Part shown: piece by piece, positions 60,349 through 64,000 of the stretch
How the letters are laid out: each line of letters starts with the position of its first letter
How positions within the stretch are numbered: the first letter of the stretch is position 1
Source of the DNA: DATAES01 sp036493595
GTDB taxonomy: Bacteria > Actinomycetota > Acidimicrobiia > Acidimicrobiales > JACDCH01
NCBI GenBank assembly: GCA_036493595.1
Contig: DASXPN010000106.1
Span: 1-64,000, forward strand
Reading direction: 5' to 3'
DNA length: 64,000 nucleotides
The notes under the pieces: model-generated
Databases searched by the model: none
Seen by the model: the letters and a program-made list of their open reading frames with translations, nothing else
What the model was told of the DNA's origin: nothing
Position numbers and translations under genes: made by a program

Positions 60349-60380
60349 CGCCTTCGGAACGGTCAGGTAGCTTCGCCGCC

Positions 60381-61544
60381 ATGCCTGTGGATGCCGCTCT
60401 CGCCGACGAGCTCGTCGGCACTGTCCGCGACTGGGTGCGCAAGGACGTCATCCCGCACGCATCCGAGTACGAGCACGCCGACCGCTATCCCGAGCCGATG
60501 GTCGAGCAGATGAAGGCGTTCGGCATCTTCGGCGCCCGGATCCCTGAGGAGTTCGGCGGCCTCGAGCTCGACGTGCTCACGTACGCGCGGCTGATGGAGG
60601 AGCTGTCGTACGGATGGATGTCGCTGGCCGGCGTGCTCAACACGCACACGATCGCCGCCAACCTCATCGAGCGTTTCGGCACCGATGCGCAGCGCAAGGA
60701 GCTGCTACCGAAAATGGCGACGGGCGAGGTGCGGGCCGCATTCTCGCTGTCCGAGCCCGACGCCGGCAGCGACACGCAGGCGATCCGGTGCAAGGCGACG
60801 CCGGACGGTGACGAGTACGTCCTGAACGGCACGAAGATGTGGGTGACCAACGGCGAGCGCGCCGGGATCGTGGCGCTGGCGGCGAAGACGCCGGAGGGCA
60901 TCACGTGCTTCTTGGTGCAGAAGGATCCGGGCCCGTCGTTCGGCGGCATCTCCGTGTCGGCCACCATCGACAAGCTCGGGTACAAGGGCATCGAGACGGT
61001 TGAGATGACGTATGCCGGACACCGCGTGCCGCGCTCGTCGGTACTCGGCGGCGACGAAGGACTCGGGCAGGGTCTGCACTACATCCTCGGCTCGCTCGAG
61101 CTCGGCCGCATCAACATCGCCGCTCGCGCCGTCGGAGTCGCTCGCGCATCGTTCGACGCGGCGATGAAGTATTCGCACGAGCGCGAGACGTTCGGTGTGC
61201 CGATTCACAAGCACCAGGCGATCCAGTTCAAGCTGGCCGACATGGCGACCAAGCTCGAGGCCGCCCGATTGCTCGTGAAGTCCGCCGCCGAGAAGTTCGA
61301 GCGAGGCGAACGGGCCGATGTCGAGGCCGGCATGGCGAAGCTGTTCTGCTCCGAGACCGCATTCGAGCTCGCCACCGAGGCGATGCGCATCCACGGCGGT
61401 TACGGGTACACGAAGGAGTTCCCGGTCGAGCGCTACTACCGCGACGCACCGCTGATGATCATCGGCGAGGGGACCAACGAGATCCAACGCATCGTGATTG
61501 CCCGCGGCCTGCTCGCCCGCTGGGCCGCCGACCACCCGTCCTAG
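60381..61544 (+). CDS. acyl-CoA dehydrogenase, single-gene homotetramer type
   Basis: A 387-residue classical acyl-CoA dehydrogenase. IPEEFGGLELD, FSLSEPDAGSDTQAIR, KMWVTNGERAGIV, RETFGVPIHKHQAIQFKLAD and the late MRIHGGYGYTKEFPVERYYRD plus IIGEGTNEIQRIVIARGLL give all motifs in one chain, including the catalytic glutamate in GEGTNEIQ. Unlike the FadE pairs it needs no partner. A gtcaggta half-site lies 13 bp before its start, but no full palindrome. Confidence 0.95.
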   Translation: MPVDAALADELVGTVRDWVRKDVIPHASEYEHADRYPEPMVEQMKAFGIFGARIPEEFGGLELDVLTYARLMEELSYGWMSLAGVLNTHTIAANLIERFGTDAQRKELLPKMATGEVRAAFSLSEPDAGSDTQAIRCKATPDGDEYVLNGTKMWVTNGERAGIVALAAKTPEGITCFLVQKDPGPSFGGISVSATIDKLGYKGIETVEMTYAGHRVPRSSVLGGDEGLGQGLHYILGSLELGRINIAARAVGVARASFDAAMKYSHERETFGVPIHKHQAIQFKLADMATKLEAARLLVKSAAEKFERGERADVEAGMAKLFCSETAFELATEAMRIHGGYGYTKEFPVERYYRDAPLMIIGEGTNEIQRIVIARGLLARWAADHPS

Positions 61545-61575
61545 ACGCTCGATCGGGCACCGGCGCGAAGCGGAC

Positions 61576-62052
61576 CTACGACGGTGGCGGCGCCGCGTAC
61601 TCGAAGTGTTGGACTTCGACCATCAGCGGGAGCTTGTAGCGGACGTAGAAGCTGTGGAGCTTCAGGACGTCGTAGTGGTTCTCGACTTCGGCGGGGACGA
61701 CATCGACTTCGGAGTCGGACGCGGCCTTGGCTTGTACGCGGCGGTACAGGTCTTCGAACTCGACGAGGGTGCCGACGGACATGCCGAAGTGGTCCATGCG
61801 CGGGCACGACATGGGGGAGTCGTCGGCGATGAGGAACACGAACTGCTCGTCGGAGTGCACTCGTAGCACGAGCCTCCGCTGGTCCTGGGTGAGGATGTCG
61901 TACTCCTTCCAGCCGAACACGTCCTCGTAGAACGACGTGATCGCGGCGCGGCCTTCTTCACCGAGAGCCTCGGACGGCATGGACATCGCGACGTGGTTGA
62001 GTCGCGGGTTGCGCGGCCGCGGCTTGGGCTCGGGCCCCGGTTGCGTGCTCAT
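61576..62052 (-). CDS. VOC (glyoxalase-like) superfamily protein
   Basis: A 158-residue VOC protein with a Pro-rich ~20-residue N-terminus. NHVAMSMP carries the first metal-binding His; FYEDVFGWKEYDIL, MDHFGMSVGTLVEFEDLYRRV and LMVEVQHFEYA follow. VOC proteins are isomerases, lyases or dioxygenases. The ATG overlaps the ADH stop by ATGA. Confidence 0.8.
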   Translation of the reverse strand: MSTQPGPEPKPRPRNPRLNHVAMSMPSEALGEEGRAAITSFYEDVFGWKEYDILTQDQRRLVLRVHSDEQFVFLIADDSPMSCPRMDHFGMSVGTLVEFEDLYRRVQAKAASDSEVDVVPAEVENHYDVLKLHSFYVRYKLPLMVEVQHFEYAAPPPS

Positions 62053-63110
62053 GACGCGGCGCCCGGAGCGATCATGACCTTGGCGGCGATCTGTCCGCCG
62101 GCGAGGCCGTTCATGGCGTCGAGGGTGCCGGCGAGCGGCACGTCGTTCGGGTCGATCAACTCGGCGAGCGGCATGCGGCCCGATGCCAGCAGCTCCAACG
62201 CCCGCTCGAAGCCGTCCGCGTCGTAACAGAACGCACCGGTCACGATCAGCTCGTTGAGCAGGATGCGGTTCGGGTCGAACTTCGGTGCCGCCATGCCTGC
62301 GCCGACCAACACCAACGTGCCCCGCCGCTTCAACTGCGCGAGCCCGGCTTCCATCGCCGGCCCATGGCCCGAACACTCGAGCACGACGTCGACGGCGTCG
62401 TCGACGACCTTTCCGGGATCGAACGGCCCTGGCGCCTCCAGCGCGTCAGGCGCCACGACGACCCGCGCGCCCACGCTCCGGGCGAGCTCCTGGCGCACGA
62501 GGGACGGCTCGCTGACCTTGATGTCGTCGACATCCATCGCCCGCAACGCCGCGATGGTCAGCGCACCGATCGGGCCGGCACCGAGGACGAGCGCGCGCTG
62601 CCCCGCGCGCACACCCGAGTTGGTGATGCCGTGAAGTGCCACCGCGAGCGGCTCGGCCAGCGCGGCCTGCCGCAACGTCAAACCGTCCGGCACCTGCAGC
62701 AACTCGTGCTCGTCCACCTTCGTGTACCGAGCGAACGCGCCCTGCCACTCACCACCGGTGCCCGGGGTGTCGCGGTCGCTGCACAAGGTCGGATGGCCGC
62801 TGCGGCACATCTCACACTTGCCGCACCGTGGCGTCGGGCCGCCGATCACCGCGTCGCCGACCGACCAGCGAGTCACGGTCGAGCCGACGTCCACGACGAC
62901 CCCGCTCCATTCATGGCCGCCGATCGAACCCCGCCGTCCCCAACCGTCGAGGACGAGATGAAGGTCGCTGCCGCACACGCCGCAGTGGCTGACCTCGATC
63001 AGCACGTCGTGCTCGCCGACCGACGGCACCGCGACCTCTTCGACGACGAGCTCGCCCTTGCCCCGCAGGACGGCCGCAGGCATCTTCTCGGGCATGGCCG
63101 CTCGCGTCAT
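62049..63110 (-). CDS. zinc-dependent alcohol dehydrogenase (MDR family)
   Basis: A 353-residue medium-chain dehydrogenase. Catalytic Zn ligands Cys46 (CGVCGSD) and His66-Glu67 (IGGHEWSG), structural cysteines at 96, 99, 102 and 110, and nucleotide loop VLGAGPIGAL. ATG 63110 is chosen from the coupling to the SRPBCC gene by ATGA; a longer frame extends into it. It likely oxidises an alcohol or diol intermediate. Confidence 0.92.
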   Translation of the reverse strand: MTRAAMPEKMPAAVLRGKGELVVEEVAVPSVGEHDVLIEVSHCGVCGSDLHLVLDGWGRRGSIGGHEWSGVVVDVGSTVTRWSVGDAVIGGPTPRCGKCEMCRSGHPTLCSDRDTPGTGGEWQGAFARYTKVDEHELLQVPDGLTLRQAALAEPLAVALHGITNSGVRAGQRALVLGAGPIGALTIAALRAMDVDDIKVSEPSLVRQELARSVGARVVVAPDALEAPGPFDPGKVVDDAVDVVLECSGHGPAMEAGLAQLKRRGTLVLVGAGMAAPKFDPNRILLNELIVTGAFCYDADGFERALELLASGRMPLAELIDPNDVPLAGTLDAMNGLAGGQIAAKVMIAPGAAS

Positions 63111-63664
63111 GTGGGGGCTCCTGATGCCGGTGTCTCTGATGCCGGCGCTCCGGCTTGCGGTCCGGCTTGCGTCGGGCTCGCCTCGCGGTCGATCAAGTCG
63201 GCCCGGTAGTCGGGATGTTCGGTGAGCCATTGCGAAGCTCGTCGCATCGAGTCCTCGTTGTTCTTGTTGATGAACTTGTAGATCGGGCCCTCGAACCACT
63301 TCCACGGGATCTTCGTGAGGTTGTAACGCTCCTCGAAGGAGAACCGGGTGCGGTTCGGGCCGAGGCGCTCGAGCCGCACCTTGCCTGTCTGATCCTGCCC
63401 GGGCTCGCGGCTGAGCATCGTGTACGTGTAGCCGTGGTTGGCATCGACGGTGGTGACGAGCTCGAGGGCGGCGCCCTTCCGGCCGAACGGCATCTTGTAG
63501 ATCACCCGCCGCAGCAACCCGTTTCCTTCGGCGTCACCGGGATGCACCACTTGCACCTCGACGACCATCGGGGCGTAGTCGGTCCATCGGTCGTAGTCCT
63601 GGAAGAGCGCCCACAGGCGCTCCGGCGAGTGCGGCATCTCGATCGAGTATCTGTGTTCCCGCAT
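63107..63664 (-). CDS. SRPBCC (polyketide cyclase/START-like) protein
   Basis: A 185-residue START-like protein. MREHRYSIEMPHSPERLWALFQDYDRWTDYAP is the N-terminal strand-helix pair, followed by VIYKMPFGRKGAALELVTTV and TRFSFEERYNLTKIPWKWFEG. The last ~25 residues are a low-complexity Ala/Pro/Thr tail. It binds a hydrophobic ligand or acts as a cyclase. It heads the three-gene operon with ADH and VOC. The operator lies 15 bp upstream. Confidence 0.85.
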   Translation of the reverse strand: MREHRYSIEMPHSPERLWALFQDYDRWTDYAPMVVEVQVVHPGDAEGNGLLRRVIYKMPFGRKGAALELVTTVDANHGYTYTMLSREPGQDQTGKVRLERLGPNRTRFSFEERYNLTKIPWKWFEGPIYKFINKNNEDSMRRASQWLTEHPDYRADLIDREASPTQAGPQAGAPASETPASGAPT

Positions 63665-63678
63665 GCGCCGGATCGTAC

Positions 63679-63694
63679 CTGACACGTGTGTCAG
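63679..63694. promoter_or_regulatory. operator palindrome, site 14 of 14
   Basis: The sequence ctgacacgtgtgtcag is preceded by AC, with 15 of 16 positions following the consensus arms. It lies 15 bp from the leftward SRPBCC gene and 19 bp from the rightward synthetase. Confidence 0.75.
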
Positions 63695-63712
63695 TATCCG
63701 GGGGTGGAGGGG

Positions 63713-64000
63713 ATGGCGCAGCACGCCCGGTCGACACCTGACAAGGCGGCGCTCGTCGTCGGTGAAGAGTCCCGCACCTACGGCGAGCTCGCGGCCCGCA
63801 GCGCCCGGCTGGCCGCGGCGATGCACGACCGAGGCGTCCCCCACGACGGCACGGGCGCGGTCGCGGCGATGCTGCCCAACGGGTGCGAGTTCTTCGAGAC
63901 CGCCGGGGCCGCCTGCCGCGCCGAAGCCCGTTTCCTGCCGATCAACTGGCACCTCAAGACCGACGAGCTGTCGTGGATCCTCGAGGACTCCGGCGCCCAA
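63713..64000 (+). CDS. AMP-dependent acyl-CoA synthetase, 3' truncated by window edge
   Basis: The first 96 residues of an adenylate-forming ligase: AQHARSTPDKAALVVGEESR, YGELAARSARLAAAM, AAMLPNGCEFFETAGAACRA and FLPINWHLKTDEL are the typical N-terminal pattern of acyl-CoA synthetases. The frame stays open to the end of the window. Start is ATG 63713 or GTG 63704; both follow the operator at 63679 closely. It likely supplies an acyl-CoA to the same regulon's pathway. Confidence 0.85.
   Translation, partial: MAQHARSTPDKAALVVGEESRTYGELAARSARLAAAMHDRGVPHDGTGAVAAMLPNGCEFFETAGAACRAEARFLPINWHLKTDELSWILEDSGAQ

Noticed and set aside
60362..60369. gtcaggta upstream of the acyl-CoA dehydrogenase at 60381 as a fifteenth operator
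   Set aside because: Only the right half-site is present; the left arm has no TGAC at the correct spacing.

Overview
The window is about 64 kb of very GC-rich, gene-dense DNA from one replicon. Start codons are often GTG and sometimes TTG, adjacent genes commonly overlap by ATGA, GTGA or TTGA, and F420/PPOX-type, WS/DGAT, IniB-like and many FadE-type proteins are present. This fits a high-GC actinobacterium. The abundance of acyl-CoA dehydrogenases and the Ser/Thr-rich exported protein make Acidimicrobiia my best guess, but that is inference and there is no rRNA or marker gene to prove it. No tRNA, rRNA, CRISPR array, transposase, integrase or prophage gene was recognised.

Most of the window is a catabolic region for CoA-activated lipids (branched-chain, isoprenoid or sterol-side-chain-like). 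From left to right: 1-11.7 kb holds a cut-off thiolase, two divergent FadE pairs, a thiolase/DUF35 pair, a CoA-transferase, an acyl-CoA synthetase and a dienelactone hydrolase. 11.7-14.1 kb holds a zinc alcohol dehydrogenase coupled to a lipoate-ligase-like protein. 14.2-20.6 kb is more housekeeping-like (a polytopic membrane protein, YqgE/AlgH, a HelD-like helicase, an SDR, an IniB-like coiled-coil protein, a SnoaL-like protein). 20.7-30.8 kb has a ligase-like protein, an F420-type oxidoreductase, an amidohydrolase-SDR pair, an amidase, MgtC, WS/DGAT and a PaaK-like ligase. 30.8-37.2 kb has an FGGY kinase, a P450, two SDRs and two amidohydrolases. 37.4-43.1 kb has a 3Fe-4S ferredoxin, a fused double acyl-CoA dehydrogenase, two DUF35 proteins and a thiolase-like protein. 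43.4-47.5 kb has an enoyl-CoA hydratase, an SDR and a tandem FadE pair. 47.6-50.1 kb has two exported proteins, one a PQQ-like beta-propeller. 50.1-57.4 kb has MaoC, nitronate monooxygenase, a P450, TetR, SDR, enoyl-CoA hydratase, a thiolase-like protein and a PPOX protein. 57.4-64 kb has an SDR, a CruF-like membrane protein, a nitroreductase, a methyltransferase, an acyl-CoA dehydrogenase, a VOC-ADH-SRPBCC operon and the start of another acyl-CoA synthetase.

The most striking feature is regulatory. A 16-bp palindrome, CTGACRYNNRYGTCAG, often extended to ACCTGAC-N6-GTCAGGT, occurs at least 14 times. Every copy I found lies immediately upstream of a gene, many in divergent intergenic gaps, and several touch the start codon. 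It ties together the FadE pairs, P450, ferredoxin, kinase, PaaK, amidase, MaoC, enoyl-CoA hydratase, exported proteins, the CruF-like gene and the terminal synthetase as one probable regulon. The only TetR gene in the window has a different, AT-rich palindrome at its own start, so the regulator of the 14-site set is not obvious.

Other structure: four copies of a ~50-bp intergenic hairpin element with compensatory stem changes, three tandem 71-72-bp repeats at the 5' end of an amidohydrolase, and a 107-bp insertion flanked by an 18-bp duplication that separated two genes that were probably once overlapping. Several enzyme-family members have altered catalytic motifs (three thiolase-fold proteins, one acyl-CoA ligase-like protein, one DUF35 protein, one cupredoxin-like protein).
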